A stretch of 64,000 bases of DNA from Neomesorhizobium albiziae (GCF_900114255.1 NZ_FOSL01000006.1:62001-126000), one strand, 5' to 3'. Positions 43,246 through 53,239 are shown, numbered from the stretch's first letter. The notes: generated by a model from the letters alone, not told the origin. A program made the numbers and translations.

Positions 43246-44546
43246 CACCCACCTCGCGATATCTCGCCACGATGATCGCGGTATTTGAACGGGTCTGGCC
43301 CGTCTGGCCAGTTCATTTCCGACATGCCGTCTTTGCGTTCGAAGAAATACGGCATTGCCAGACTGCTGACGTCCAGGCGATACGCCGTCTTTGGATGCCG
43401 ATGGATGACAACCGCCCATTTCGGATTGAGAATCGCGGTGTGTTCCGGTCTCACCGGAAGAAGTCCTTGTGTCTTGCCCAGGCCGCCCGGTCCGAAATCA
43501 ATCGGGCCTCCGGTGGGCTCGGGCGGTGCGGTTCCGAGATCCGCGACGGCGATGCGCGACGCACTTCTTACATCGATCGTAACCAACAGGTATTCTTTTT
43601 GGTCGAAGGGATCGGTGAAGGTAAGCATGTCGAGCGGATTGCTTCCGTATCCCAGCTCTCCGATCACATCCCCGCGAACATGCGCGCCGTCCTTCAGGGC
43701 GGCCAGAGGGAAGCGCACAAGAGGCGTACAGCCATAGACGCCGAACAAATACGGCTTGCCCTGCACCTCCCTGATGAGCTGCCGGATGATTGGAGCGCGC
43801 GTCTCGAATTCCCCGTGCACCGGGTGCCATATCTCGACGGTGGATGTCGTCATCCTATCGCTGAAAGGATAGGGGATCCGATGCAGCGTGGAGGCAAAAC
43901 GCTGGTTTGATACCCCGGTCACGAATATCTCGCCGCCGTAGTATTTGACGTCTGTGATCGCGAACGTCCGCTGCGGCTCGAATTCGAGCATTGCCTCAGG
44001 ATCGGGCAAGTTGGGGATTGCGACCTGAGAATGTGGGATCGCGGCAAGGTCCAGCACTTCCAACTCGCCGTGATTTACCTTGACGATCGCCGGAAGCGCA
44101 TCCGTGCTCCGGCCGCGTTCAACCGAGATGAACAACTGCTGCGACGGCTGATGTACAACCAAGTCGTTGATGACGATTTTGTCATACGTCGTTCCAAAGA
44201 TTGCGGCCAGTTTCTGATCCACGCCGCGTACGAAGTCGCGTCCTTCGAAATTGTGGAAGTTGCCGAGTTCCACATCCAATTGCGGCGTCAGGTCGCTCGC
44301 GCGCAGCGCAAAGGCATGGACGGCGGCGCCTTTGATGTCACCGACGAACAGAACATTGTCCGGACCAAAGGCGAGGACGCCTGCTGACTGAAGAGGATCG
44401 GATCCGCTCTTACCAGCGCTAGCGCCCTGGGACTGGGTCGGGACGAGACCGGAAATGGTCGACGCAATGAGTGAAGCTGCGGTGATCCGGAGCACGTCCC
44501 GCCTCGCATAGGTCGGGGACTTCGGGCTGTCAGATGGTAGGGTCAT
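43245..44546 (-). CDS. Tat-exported protein of unknown function, probable beta-propeller
   Basis: 433 residues. A twin-arginine-like signal (YARRDVLRITAASLIA) lies at the N-terminus and is followed by an Ala-rich hydrophobic stretch, so export in folded form is likely. The rest has repeated short beta segments (VLAFGPDNVLFVGDIKG, LFISVERG, IAVADLG) like a propeller fold. Function unknown. It ends by overlapping the start of the Ig-like gene, so the two form one operon. The ATG at 44546 gives the proper signal peptide. Confidence 0.72.
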   Translation of the reverse strand: MTLPSDSPKSPTYARRDVLRITAASLIASTISGLVPTQSQGASAGKSGSDPLQSAGVLAFGPDNVLFVGDIKGAAVHAFALRASDLTPQLDVELGNFHNFEGRDFVRGVDQKLAAIFGTTYDKIVINDLVVHQPSQQLFISVERGRSTDALPAIVKVNHGELEVLDLAAIPHSQVAIPNLPDPEAMLEFEPQRTFAITDVKYYGGEIFVTGVSNQRFASTLHRIPYPFSDRMTTSTVEIWHPVHGEFETRAPIIRQLIREVQGKPYLFGVYGCTPLVRFPLAALKDGAHVRGDVIGELGYGSNPLDMLTFTDPFDQKEYLLVTIDVRSASRIAVADLGTAPPEPTGGPIDFGPGGLGKTQGLLPVRPEHTAILNPKWAVVIHRHPKTAYRLDVSSLAMPYFFERKDGMSEMNWPDGPDPFKYRDHRGEISRGG

Positions 44547-45020
44547 TTCACCTGCCCTTCTTCAGAGAAGCTGGATTGAGCCCGAGCCTGTTTCCGATAT
44601 TCGCTGTGACTGAACGACCGGGCGTGGCATGGCATGCCGCCATGCAAAAAAAACTAGTCGCCCGCCCATTAGCCATTAGTGGACGAAGCCCGAAATGAGA
44701 TTTCCAAATATGGGATAATCGCGCGCGGCGTTGTTGCGGGCCGAAGGCCTGTATGAACAGCCACGCGGTCGTCTGCGATTGTATGACAGATCATCAGTAT
44801 CGGTTTTGCTTGCAAGCTCCGGAACTGAAAAAATATCGTTGCCGATCGAAGTTACGAAGGCGAGGCATTGCGAAGTAGGAGGCGGGTGGATCGACGCCGG
44901 GGATAGATGGCATTTTCGACGCCATGCTCCTGACACCCCTCTGTCAGGAGGTGGCCTTGGCGATCCGCTTTCGCCCGGCCTGCTCTTTCCATTTCCGGCG
45001 ATTCTTCCCATATTGGCCGT
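44547..45020. other. Divergent region between the Tat-protein and uvrB genes
   Basis: 474 bp without a convincing gene. It holds a strong stem-loop at 44921-44955 (separate entry). I looked for the alphaproteobacterial LexA box (GAAC-N7-GAAC or GTTC-N7-GTTC) and did not find one. Confidence 0.5.
44921..44955 (+). promoter_or_regulatory. Strong stem-loop upstream of uvrB
   Basis: CTCCTGACA and TGTCAGGAG pair perfectly around a 6-nt loop (44927-44950), with flanking GCCA/TGGC that extends the stem after a small internal loop. It lies 66-100 nt before the uvrB start codon, and there is no T-run, so it is a possible leader or operator rather than a terminator. Confidence 0.5.
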
Positions 45021-48000
45021 ATGGCGAAATCTCCCGAGCAAAAGTCCTCCGGCGCAAAACCCGGTGACCGCGAGCCGCGTGGCACACAGCGCCGCGGCGG
45101 CAATGGCGTCACCGATTATCTCGATGCCTCCGAGCCGCTGCATCGCGGTGGCTTCGAGGAAGCGCCGCAGCCCGCGTTGTCCGGTACGCCGCTGACCGGT
45201 TCGGTATCGGACTGGGCCGAGCAGATCGAGCGCGAGGCGGAAGAAGAGGGACGCCGGAAACCTTCGAAACCCAAGAAAGTCCCCGAACGCTCGTCCGCCC
45301 CGACCAAGACGGCGCGCGGCACCTCGATGGGTGGCGCCGCTTCGGCCAGGGAGCGCGCCGCCGTCGGCCTCAACCCGGTAGCAGGCCTCGATATCTCGCT
45401 GGAGGATGCCGAGACCCTGTCCAACAGCGGCGTCACCGCCACGGTCGCGGCGCTGTCGGCGCTGATCGAAAGCGGCAACCCGCTGCATAAGAACGGTGAA
45501 TTGTGGGTGCCGCACCGGCCGGCGCGTCCGGAAAAGTCGGAAGGCGGCATCGCCATCAAAATGGTGTCGGATTTCGAGCCGGCAGGCGACCAGCCCACTG
45601 CCATCAAGGATCTGGTCGAAGGCGTCGACAATGCCGACCGCACCCAGGTTCTGCTCGGCGTCACCGGCTCCGGCAAAACCTTCACCATGGCCAAAGTGAT
45701 CGAGGAGACGCAGCGCCCCGCGCTGATCCTGGCGCCCAACAAGACGCTTGCGGCGCAGCTCTACGCCGAGTTCAAGAAGTTCTTCCCAGACAATGCGGTG
45801 GAATATTTCGTCTCCTATTACGATTACTACCAGCCAGAGGCCTACGTTCCGCGCACCGACACCTTCATCGAGAAGGAAAGCTCCATCAACGAGCAGATCG
45901 ACCGGATGCGCCATTCGGCGACGCGGTCGCTGCTGGAGCGCGACGACGTCATCATCGTCGCCTCGGTTTCGTGCATCTACGGTATCGGCTCGGTCGAGAC
46001 CTATACGGCGATGACCTTCCAGATGGAGATCGGCGACCGCCTCGACCAGCGGGCGCTGCTCGCCGACCTTGTCGCCCAGCAATACAAGCGCCAGGACATC
46101 AATTTCGTGCGCGGCTCGTTCCGCGTGCGCGGCGACACGATCGAGATCTTTCCGGCCCACCTTGAGGACCGCGCCTGGCGCATCTCGCTGTTCGGCGACG
46201 AGATCGAGAGCATCACCGAGTTCGATCCGCTCACCGGCCAGAAGACCGGCGACCTGAAGTCCGTGAAGATCTACGCCAACTCGCACTACGTCACCCCGCG
46301 GCCGACGCTCAACCAGGCGATCAAGTCGATCAGGGAAGAGCTGCAGCACCGTCTCGCCGAACTGGAGAAGGCCGGCCGCCTGCTCGAGGCGCAACGGCTG
46401 GAGCAGCGGACCCGCTTCGACCTGGAGATGCTGGAGGCCACGGGCTCCTGCGCCGGCATCGAGAACTATTCGCGTTATCTGACCGGCCGCCGCCCCGGCG
46501 ATCCGCCGCCGACGCTCTTCGAATACATCCCCGACAACGCACTGGTCTTCGTCGACGAAAGCCACGTAACCGTGCCGCAGATCGGCGGCATGTACCGGGG
46601 CGACTTCCGGCGCAAGGCGACGCTCGCCGAATACGGATTCCGGCTGCCGTCCTGCATGGACAACCGGCCGCTGCGTTTCGAGGAATGGGACGCCATGCGC
46701 CCGCTTTCGGTCGCAGTGTCGGCCACGCCCGGCGGCTGGGAGATGGAGCAGTCCGGCGGCGTCTTCGCCGAGCAGGTCATTCGCCCGACCGGACTGATCG
46801 ACCCGCCGGTCGAGGTGCGCCCCGCCAAGACGCAGGTCGACGATGTCGTCGGCGAAATCCGCGAGACCACGGCCAAGGGCTACCGCACGCTGTGCACAGT
46901 GCTGACCAAGCGCATGGCCGAGGACCTCACCGAATACCTGCACGAGCAGGGCATCCGCGTGCGCTACATGCACTCCGATATCGACACGCTTGAGCGCATC
47001 GAGATATTGCGCGACCTGCGCCTCGGCGCCTTCGACGTTCTGGTCGGCATCAACCTTCTGCGCGAGGGCCTCGACATCCCCGAATGCGGCTTCGTCGCCA
47101 TCCTCGACGCCGACAAGGAAGGTTTCCTGCGCTCCGAAACCTCGCTCATCCAGACCATCGGCCGCGCGGCGCGCAATGTCGACGGCAAGGTCATCCTCTA
47201 TGCCGACCAGATCACCGGTTCGATGGAGCGGGCGATGGCCGAGACCAACCGCCGTCGCGAGAAGCAGATGGCATGGAACGAGGCCAACGGCATCACTCCG
47301 GAATCGGTGAAGTCGCGCATCTCCGACATCCTGGACTCGGTCTACGAGCAGGACCACGTGCGGGCCGACATCTCGCAGTTCACCGACGATGCCGGCGCCA
47401 TGATGGGCAACAATCTGAAGACCCATCTCGAGGCGCTGACCAAGCAGATGCGCGACGCCGCCGCCGATCTCGACTTCGAGAAGGCGGCCCGTCTGCGCGA
47501 CGAGATCAAGCGGCTGCGCGAACTCGAACTGTCGATCTCCGACGACCCGCTGGCCAGATACGCCGAAAGCGAAAGCCCGGTCTCCGGCCGGGAGAAGGGC
47601 AGGCACAACAAGGGTGTGGCGAAGCACCGGACAGCCGAGGAGCAGGAACGTTTCCGCAAGCTGGATGCCGCCCGCGCCGCCGAGGCGGCGGCCGCTGCCA
47701 AAAGGCCCAACCTCTTCCGCAAGCCGCATCTCGACGAGATGGGCGGTGACGGGGTGGTGCCGGTCAAGCGCGAGCCGCTGTTCAGGAAACCTTCGCTCGA
47801 CGATATGGGGCCCGGCACCGATGCGGTGACGCCGGCCGGCGCCATCTCCCGCTCGCTGTTCAAGAAGCAGACGGCGGCCGAGGCGCACGGCTCCGACTAC
47901 GGCACGCCCGACGACACCAAATCCCTTTTCCGCAAGAATTCGCTCGACGAGATGACGGTGCGGCGCACCGAAAAGCCGGTTCAGGGTACGAAGCCGGCTA

Positions 48001-48125
48001 AACTACCTTCCGACGACGCCAAGCCCGTTCGCCGCGAGCGCGCCGGCATAGGTTCCTACGAGGATCCGGCCGACCAGCGCCGCCAGACCCGCCGCCCAGG
48101 CAAGACCGGCCGGCCGGGGCAGTAA
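45021..48125 (+). CDS. uvrB: Excinuclease ABC subunit B with extended N- and C-termini
   Basis: 1034 residues against about 670 in E. coli. Damage-verification helicase of nucleotide excision repair, acting with UvrA and UvrC. An N-terminal extension of about 180 residues, Ser/Lys/Glu-rich, precedes the helicase core with Walker A GVTGSGKT (213-220), the beta-hairpin [15 protein letters not shown], and DESH (512-515). The UvrC-binding UVR motif is at about 803-840. Beyond it the tail carries four spaced copies of an LFRKxxLDEM-like motif (about 896, 919, 945 and 968) and ends in a basic stretch. Long tails with such motifs are not in the E. coli protein. Confidence 0.97.
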   Translation: MAKSPEQKSSGAKPGDREPRGTQRRGGNGVTDYLDASEPLHRGGFEEAPQPALSGTPLTGSVSDWAEQIEREAEEEGRRKPSKPKKVPERSSAPTKTARGTSMGGAASARERAAVGLNPVAGLDISLEDAETLSNSGVTATVAALSALIESGNPLHKNGELWVPHRPARPEKSEGGIAIKMVSDFEPAGDQPTAIKDLVEGVDNADRTQVLLGVTGSGKTFTMAKVIEETQRPALILAPNKTLAAQLYAEFKKFFPDNAVEYFVSYYDYYQPEAYVPRTDTFIEKESSINEQIDRMRHSATRSLLERDDVIIVASVSCIYGIGSVETYTAMTFQMEIGDRLDQRALLADLVAQQYKRQDINFVRGSFRVRGDTIEIFPAHLEDRAWRISLFGDEIESITEFDPLTGQKTGDLKSVKIYANSHYVTPRPTLNQAIKSIREELQHRLAELEKAGRLLEAQRLEQRTRFDLEMLEATGSCAGIENYSRYLTGRRPGDPPPTLFEYIPDNALVFVDESHVTVPQIGGMYRGDFRRKATLAEYGFRLPSCMDNRPLRFEEWDAMRPLSVAVSATPGGWEMEQSGGVFAEQVIRPTGLIDPPVEVRPAKTQVDDVVGEIRETTAKGYRTLCTVLTKRMAEDLTEYLHEQGIRVRYMHSDIDTLERIEILRDLRLGAFDVLVGINLLREGLDIPECGFVAILDADKEGFLRSETSLIQTIGRAARNVDGKVILYADQITGSMERAMAETNRRREKQMAWNEANGITPESVKSRISDILDSVYEQDHVRADISQFTDDAGAMMGNNLKTHLEALTKQMRDAAADLDFEKAARLRDEIKRLRELELSISDDPLARYAESESPVSGREKGRHNKGVAKHRTAEEQERFRKLDAARAAEAAAAAKRPNLFRKPHLDEMGGDGVVPVKREPLFRKPSLDDMGPGTDAVTPAGAISRSLFKKQTAAEAHGSDYGTPDDTKSLFRKNSLDEMTVRRTEKPVQGTKPAKLPSDDAKPVRRERAGIGSYEDPADQRRQTRRPGKTGRPGQ

Positions 48126-48164
48126 GCTGCCCGGCATCGGGGCACCACGTCGCATCATCCCGTG

Positions 48165-48183
48165 TCACCGCGTTTCGCGGTGA
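48165..48183. terminator. Stem-loop downstream of uvrB
   Basis: TCACCGCG and CGCGGTGA pair perfectly with a 3-nt loop, about 40 bp after the uvrB stop. There is no T-run, so terminator function is uncertain. Confidence 0.4.
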
Positions 48184-48205
48184 TCGTCGCACCCGACCGG
48201 GGCGC

Positions 48206-48261
48206 TTGACAGCATCCTTTTCGCTTCGTATAGAACCACTAGGTTACATAACCGGTCGGTT
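48206..48261 (+). promoter_or_regulatory. Promoter with TetR-like palindromes before the VOC gene
   Basis: TTGACA (48206-48211) and TATAGA (48229-48234) are 17 bp apart. Just downstream are GGTTA-CA-TAACC (48242-48253) and AACCG-GT-CGGTT (48250-48261), overlapping palindromes that resemble TetR-family operators. No tetR gene is in the window. Confidence 0.65.
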
Positions 48262-48378
48262 CCATATCGGCGGCCAATGGTTCAAACCGAAAAACTTTGC
48301 GGGACAATGTCGGCTAGCAGCAATCCCGCCCGTCTTTCAGGCAGCCACAGTGGCACAAACCAAAAGAGGAACTTTGAC

Positions 48379-48813
48379 ATGAACGACACCAGCACACAGG
48401 CCACCACTTATCCCGCTCCGAAAGTGCTCGGCGGCCTCGTTGCCTATCTGCAGGTCGACGGCGCGCTGAAGGCCGCTGACTTCTACGCCAAGGCGTTCGG
48501 TGCCGAGTTGGTCTTCAACTATCCGGCGGATGAGCAAGGCCGCACCATGCATGTGCATCTCTATGTCAACGGCAGCTCGCTGATGCTCGCCGATGCCTAT
48601 CCCGAGCACGGCCATCCGCATCAGGAGGCGCAAGGCTATACGATGCAGCTCATCCTCGGCGACGATATCGACGCCTGGTGGAAGCGCGCAGTCGACGCCG
48701 GTTGCGAGGTCGTGGTGCCGCTCGACGTGATGTTCTGGGGCGACCGCTGGGGCCAACTCAAGGACCCGTTCGGCGTCGCCTGGGCGATGAACGCGCCGGT
48801 GAAGCCTGCCTGA
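48379..48813 (+). CDS. VOC-family protein, PhnB/glyoxalase-like
   Basis: 144 residues. The fold signs are YLQVDGALKAADFYAKAFGAEL, a central TMHVHLYVNGSSLMLAD strand pair and a C-terminal DVMFWGDRWGQLKDPFGVAW, as in PhnB-like glyoxalase-superfamily proteins. Start at 48379 (GAGGAACTTTGAC upstream); the earlier in-frame ATG is too close to the promoter. Substrate unknown. Its strong promoter and TetR-like operator suggest inducible expression. Confidence 0.85.
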   Translation: MNDTSTQATTYPAPKVLGGLVAYLQVDGALKAADFYAKAFGAELVFNYPADEQGRTMHVHLYVNGSSLMLADAYPEHGHPHQEAQGYTMQLILGDDIDAWWKRAVDAGCEVVVPLDVMFWGDRWGQLKDPFGVAWAMNAPVKPA

Positions 48814-49026
48814 CGAAGAGAGTCCAAGTTTTCGCCGCCCGGCATAACCTTCGCGCTGGGCGGCGATGAATGCATGACCCTCGGCGGCTTCCGCCGTTCA
48901 TGTAGCTCCTGGCGGCTTCCGCTTCCGGTATCTGCTCGCCGCACTCGAAATATCGCGATCCCCGTCCCAATTGTCTCCTATCGTGGCTACACTGCGCGCA
49001 TCGGGATTCATGCAAGGGACAGCGAT

Positions 49027-50064
49027 ATGCAGATCGGAATGATTGGGCTCGGGCGCATGGGCGCCAACATGGTGCGCCGCATGCTGCGCGCCGGGCATAG
49101 CTGCGTCGTCTACGACATCAACCAGAAAGCCGTCGCGGGTCTGGCGTCAGAGGGTGCAACGCCGGCTGCTTCGCTGGAAGACTTTGTGCAGAAGCTCGAA
49201 AAGCCGCGCACTGCATGGCTGATGCTGCCGGCGGCAATCACCGGCGCCCAGGTTGCCAAGCTCGAGCCGCTGCTGGAGAAGGGCGACATCATCGTCGATG
49301 GCGGCAACTCCAATTATCGCGACGCCGTCGACCAGGCTAGCCGGCTGGAGCCGAAGGGCCTTGCCTATGTCGATGTCGGCACCAGCGGCGGCGTCTGGGG
49401 TCTGGAGCGCGGCTATTGCCTGATGATCGGCGGGCCGGACGAGGCGGTGAAACATCTCGACCCCATCTTTGCCGCGCTGGCCCCCGGCGCCGAGCCCGAC
49501 ACTTCGCCGGCACGCGACACCGCCGGTCCCGGCGCCCCGCTCGATCATTTTGGCACCGCCCGCCTTGGCTACCTGCATTGCGGGCCGAGCGGCGCCGGCC
49601 ATTTCGTGAAAATGGTCCACAACGGCATCGAATATGGCGTCATGGCGGCCTATGCCGAAGGCATCAACATCCTGAAAGCCGCCAATGCCGGCGACAGCCA
49701 CCGTCCGGCCGACGCCGAAACCACGCCGCTCGGCGAGCCGCAATATTACCGCTTCGACATTGACCTGCCGGCCGTAACGGAAGTCTGGCGCCACGGGTCG
49801 GTCATCGGCTCCTGGCTGCTCGACCTCACCGCCGGCGCGCTGAAGGCCGATCCGGCGCTGCAGAATTACGGGGGCCGTGTCTCCGATTCCGGCGAGGGCC
49901 GCTGGACGCTGAAGGCGGCGATCGACACCAGCGTGCCGGCGCCGGTGCTTTCGGCCGCGCTGTTCGACCGGTTTTCGTCGCGCGGCGAATCCGCTTTCGC
50001 CGACAAGCTCCTGTCGGCGATGCGCTACGCTTTCGGCGGGCATGCGGAGAAGCCGAAGGAATAA
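49027..50064 (+). CDS. gnd: 6-phosphogluconate dehydrogenase, short NAD-type
   Basis: 345 residues, shorter than the roughly 470-residue classical enzyme and typical of the GndA/YqeC branch. The Rossmann loop GLGRMGANM (7-15), GGNSNYRDA (92-100), the catalytic region GAGHFVKMVHNGIEYG with Lys195, and a C-terminal helical domain are present. Oxidatively decarboxylates 6-phosphogluconate to ribulose 5-phosphate. The ATG at 49027 starts at the conserved N-terminal strand. Confidence 0.93.
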   Translation: MQIGMIGLGRMGANMVRRMLRAGHSCVVYDINQKAVAGLASEGATPAASLEDFVQKLEKPRTAWLMLPAAITGAQVAKLEPLLEKGDIIVDGGNSNYRDAVDQASRLEPKGLAYVDVGTSGGVWGLERGYCLMIGGPDEAVKHLDPIFAALAPGAEPDTSPARDTAGPGAPLDHFGTARLGYLHCGPSGAGHFVKMVHNGIEYGVMAAYAEGINILKAANAGDSHRPADAETTPLGEPQYYRFDIDLPAVTEVWRHGSVIGSWLLDLTAGALKADPALQNYGGRVSDSGEGRWTLKAAIDTSVPAPVLSAALFDRFSSRGESAFADKLLSAMRYAFGGHAEKPKE

Positions 50065-50111
50065 TCGCTCTCTATCTCGCCGGCTGGGGTTTCTCGCCAA
50101 TGGAGGCGGAG

Positions 50112-50693
50112 ATGACCGAGGTTCTGCTGTTTCATCATGCGCAGGGGCTGACGCCAGGCGTGCGCGAGTTCGCCGACACGTTGCATGCCGCAGGACATAT
50201 CGTGCACACGCCAGACCTGTTTGACGGGCGCACATTCGCAAGCATCGAAGAGGGCCTCGCCTATATCGGCGGGATCGGGTTCGACGACATGCGCGAGCGT
50301 GGCGTGAGCATCGCCGCCACGCTGCCATCCGACCTCGTTTACGCCGGCTTCTCGTTCGGTGTGCTGCCCGCCCAGAAGCTCGCACAGACACGTCCCGGCG
50401 CACGCGGGGCGCTGCTCTTCTACTCCTGCCTCCCGATCAGCGGGCAATGGGCCTTCGGACCGTGGCCGGAAGGTGTTCCCGTGCAAATCCACGGCATGGA
50501 CAACGATCCCGTTTTCGTCGGCGAAGGCGACATCAACGCCGCCCGCGAGATCGTGGCGAAGGCCAGGGATGCGCAGCTGTTCCTGTACGCCGGAAATCAG
50601 CACTACTTTGCCGACAGTTCGCTGCCGTCATTCGACGCGGAAGCCACCGAACTGCTCACCCGACGGGTGCTCGAATTTCTGGATCGTGTCTGA
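50112..50693 (+). CDS. Dienelactone hydrolase-family protein with Ser nucleophile
   Basis: 193 residues, alpha/beta hydrolase. The nucleophile elbow reads GFSFGV with Ser81 instead of the Cys of classical dienelactone hydrolase. Catalytic Asp and His candidates are in GMDNDPVF and GNQHYF. Substrate unknown. GGAGGCGGAG precedes the ATG at 50112, which decides the start over an ATG 12 bp earlier. Confidence 0.85.
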   Translation: MTEVLLFHHAQGLTPGVREFADTLHAAGHIVHTPDLFDGRTFASIEEGLAYIGGIGFDDMRERGVSIAATLPSDLVYAGFSFGVLPAQKLAQTRPGARGALLFYSCLPISGQWAFGPWPEGVPVQIHGMDNDPVFVGEGDINAAREIVAKARDAQLFLYAGNQHYFADSSLPSFDAEATELLTRRVLEFLDRV

Positions 50694-50727
50694 GCTTGAG
50701 CGGACGATCAGCTTCGTCCGCTCAAGC
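50694..50727. terminator. Terminator between the DLH and sulfatase genes
   Basis: A 14-bp stem, GCTTGAGCGGACGA with TCGTCCGCTCAAGC, around a 6-nt loop directly after the DLH stop and between two convergent genes. No long T-run is seen, so it may act in both directions only partly. Confidence 0.7.
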
Positions 50728-50744
50728 GCTTTACGGGCAACCGA

Positions 50745-53099
50745 TCACTTCAAATCGACCGTGACGCGGTCAAGCTTGCCGGTGAAGGTGAACGGCGGCT
50801 TGTAAGTGAAATCGACGGGCGCGCCGCGATCCAGCCCGACATCGAGACCATCGAACGAGGAGAAGGCGACCGGCACGGTGCGCTCGATACGTCCCTCGCC
50901 GATCTTCTTTTCACCAGCAAAAAGGCTGACCGCCGCGCCCTTGCCCATGCCGCCGCCGTCATAGACGAATTCGGCGCGCACGGTTTGTTGGCCGGGCGGG
51001 AGCGGCTCTGTCGATTCGATGCGCGTGCGCTCTGTGAAGAAATTGTAGCTGAACACCAGCTTGCCGTTCTGCACGTACCAGCCCATCCCGGCAGTATAGC
51101 CTCCAAGCGTGAACAGCATCCCTTCCGCACCGTTGGCAGGAATGTCGAGATCGGCGGTCAGATTGAACGATGTGTTGGTGAGGTGGGGAGCGCTTCCCTC
51201 CATGATGCTGCCGACCCCGGCACGGTAGGTGAATGACTTCAAACCCCTTGTCGGGTTCGGAAGCTCGTCGGGCTTGATGCGGGCGGCAAGCGGGCGGCTA
51301 TCCACGGGAAGCACATGGTTGCGGGCGGCTTCCGCCCACCACAATTCCTGCAGTTCGCGGAGCTTCTCCGGCTCCTTGGCGGCGAGATTGTCCGCCTCCG
51401 AGAAGTCCCGATCGATGTTATAGAGCTCCCAGGGGAGTTTATCCACATCAACCGGTTCCTTCTGCGCGAGCCACGGGACGTTGGCCAGCGACGCCGCGCA
51501 CCATCCGTCGTGACAGATGGCGCGATTGGCGTAGATCTCGAAATATTGCGTCCGGCGGCGATCCTTCGCCGCCGCGTCGTCGAACGTGTAAGCGATGCTT
51601 TTACCTTCAATCGGATCCTGGTTCACGCCGTTCAGAACCTCGGGCGGAGTAATGCCCGTGGCTTCGTAGATCGTTGGCGCAATGTCGATGACGTGCTGGA
51701 ACTGCGATCGCAACCCGCCCTTGTCCTTGATGCGCGCCGGCCAGGACACCACCATGGGATTTCGCGTTCCTCCGAAGTGAGAGGCCACCTGCTTGGTCCA
51801 CTGGAAGGGCGTGTTCATCGCCCAGGCCCACCCGACCGGAAAATGGTTGTGCAAGGTCGGTCCGCCGATCTCATCGATCTTGGGCAATGCGGATTGCCAC
51901 GGCATTTCGAAGCCGTTGTAGTAGCTGATCTCGTCAATCGTTCCGATCAAGCCGCCTTCCGCGCTGGAGCCATTGTCGCCGACAATGTAGACGACAAGCG
52001 TGTTCTCCCAGCCCGGCCGGTTGCGAAGGGCATCGAGGAAACGGCCGATCTCATAGTCGGTCTGTGCGGTGAAGCCCGCAAATACTTCCATCATGCGCGA
52101 GGCGAGCCTTTTCTGGTCGGGCTCGAGCGAATCCCATGCCGGAATTTCCTTTGGCCGTGGCGTGAGCTTGGCGTCGGCGGGGATCACGCCGAGCTTTTTC
52201 TGCCGCTCGAAGGTTTCCTCCCGATATTTATCCCAGCCCCCTTCGAACTTGCCCTTGAACTTGTCGATCCACTCCTTCGGCGCTTGGTGTGGCGCATGGG
52301 TCGCCCCCGGCGCGAGATAAAGGAAATACGGTCTGCCAGGGACGGCTTGCACGTTGTCGACCCAGCCAATCGCACGGTCCACCAGGTCGGTTGTCAGATG
52401 ATAGTTCGGATCGGGCGAGGACGGGACCAGATTGTGGTTCTCCCACAGCATTGGGTTCCATTGGCTGGTCTGGCCGCCCATGAATCCGTAGAAGTAGTCG
52501 AAGCCCCAGGCATTCGGCCAGTTGTCGAATGGGCCTCTGGGGTTGATGTCCCAGTTGGGGGTGTTGTGGTTCTTTCCGATCCAGGCGGTCGCATAGCCGT
52601 TCTGGCGCAGCACTTCAGCCACCATGCCTGTCCTCTTCGGTATGGTCATCGTGTAGCCGTCGTAACCGGTAGCGGATTCGGCGATACCTCCAGTCGCAGC
52701 GACGTGGTGGTTGCGACCGGTGAGCAAGGCTGCTCGGGTCGGGGAGCATATAGCCGTGGTATGGAACCGGTTATAGCGAAGACCTTCGTTGGCCAGCTTG
52801 TCGAGGCCCGGCGTGGGGACGGCTCCTCCAAAGGTGCCAAACTGTCCGAATCCCACATCGTCGAGCAGAATGAGCACCACATTCGGTGCGTTCGCGGGCG
52901 CGGTGACGGGGGGCGGGAACTGCGCTGGATCGGAGTCCGAAACGGTGCGGCCGATCTCGCCCTTGAACCGGTAGTCGGGCCGAGGCAGCACGGATGGGGT
53001 CTGCGCGGAAGTGGACTGCTGTGAGATAGCGGGAATTTGCCAACCGAATAGTGCGCTGCTGACTATTAGCGCTCCCGCAAACAGAGACCTACGATGCAT
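50745..53099 (-). CDS. Arylsulfatase (Cys-type sulfatase)
   Basis: 784 residues, with a signal peptide (MHRRSLFAGALIVSSALFGW). The sulfatase signature CSPTRAALLTGRN has Cys118, the residue converted to formylglycine. Early metal ligands are in LILLDDVGFG (77-86), and later GATHAPHQAPK and DNGSSAEGG are seen. Hydrolyses sulfate esters, probably in the periplasm. The ATG at 53099 follows AGGAG. No formylglycine-generating enzyme or anSME gene is in the window, so maturation must come from elsewhere. Confidence 0.9.
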   Translation of the reverse strand: MHRRSLFAGALIVSSALFGWQIPAISQQSTSAQTPSVLPRPDYRFKGEIGRTVSDSDPAQFPPPVTAPANAPNVVLILLDDVGFGQFGTFGGAVPTPGLDKLANEGLRYNRFHTTAICSPTRAALLTGRNHHVAATGGIAESATGYDGYTMTIPKRTGMVAEVLRQNGYATAWIGKNHNTPNWDINPRGPFDNWPNAWGFDYFYGFMGGQTSQWNPMLWENHNLVPSSPDPNYHLTTDLVDRAIGWVDNVQAVPGRPYFLYLAPGATHAPHQAPKEWIDKFKGKFEGGWDKYREETFERQKKLGVIPADAKLTPRPKEIPAWDSLEPDQKRLASRMMEVFAGFTAQTDYEIGRFLDALRNRPGWENTLVVYIVGDNGSSAEGGLIGTIDEISYYNGFEMPWQSALPKIDEIGGPTLHNHFPVGWAWAMNTPFQWTKQVASHFGGTRNPMVVSWPARIKDKGGLRSQFQHVIDIAPTIYEATGITPPEVLNGVNQDPIEGKSIAYTFDDAAAKDRRRTQYFEIYANRAICHDGWCAASLANVPWLAQKEPVDVDKLPWELYNIDRDFSEADNLAAKEPEKLRELQELWWAEAARNHVLPVDSRPLAARIKPDELPNPTRGLKSFTYRAGVGSIMEGSAPHLTNTSFNLTADLDIPANGAEGMLFTLGGYTAGMGWYVQNGKLVFSYNFFTERTRIESTEPLPPGQQTVRAEFVYDGGGMGKGAAVSLFAGEKKIGEGRIERTVPVAFSSFDGLDVGLDRGAPVDFTYKPPFTFTGKLDRVTVDLK

Positions 53100-53239
53100 G
53101 ACCAACGCTCCTACTCGAAGAATTAGGAGCATCGCCTGCCACGGGACGAATTTCAAGCATCTACTACCGGTTGTAGGGGCCTTATCGTCAGCAATGCGTC
53201 AATTTGACTTGCTGGCCATGTGACCAATATCGGCACGCA

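Noticed and set aside
44547-45020. LexA/SOS box before uvrB
   Set aside because: No GAAC-N7-GAAC or GTTC-N7-GTTC pair was found on reading the region.
44676-47888. A 1070-residue open frame on the strand opposite uvrB
   Set aside because: It runs antisense through the conserved uvrB core, is Arg/Gly/His-rich in shadow fashion, and has no recognisable domain. It arises from GC-rich codon bias.
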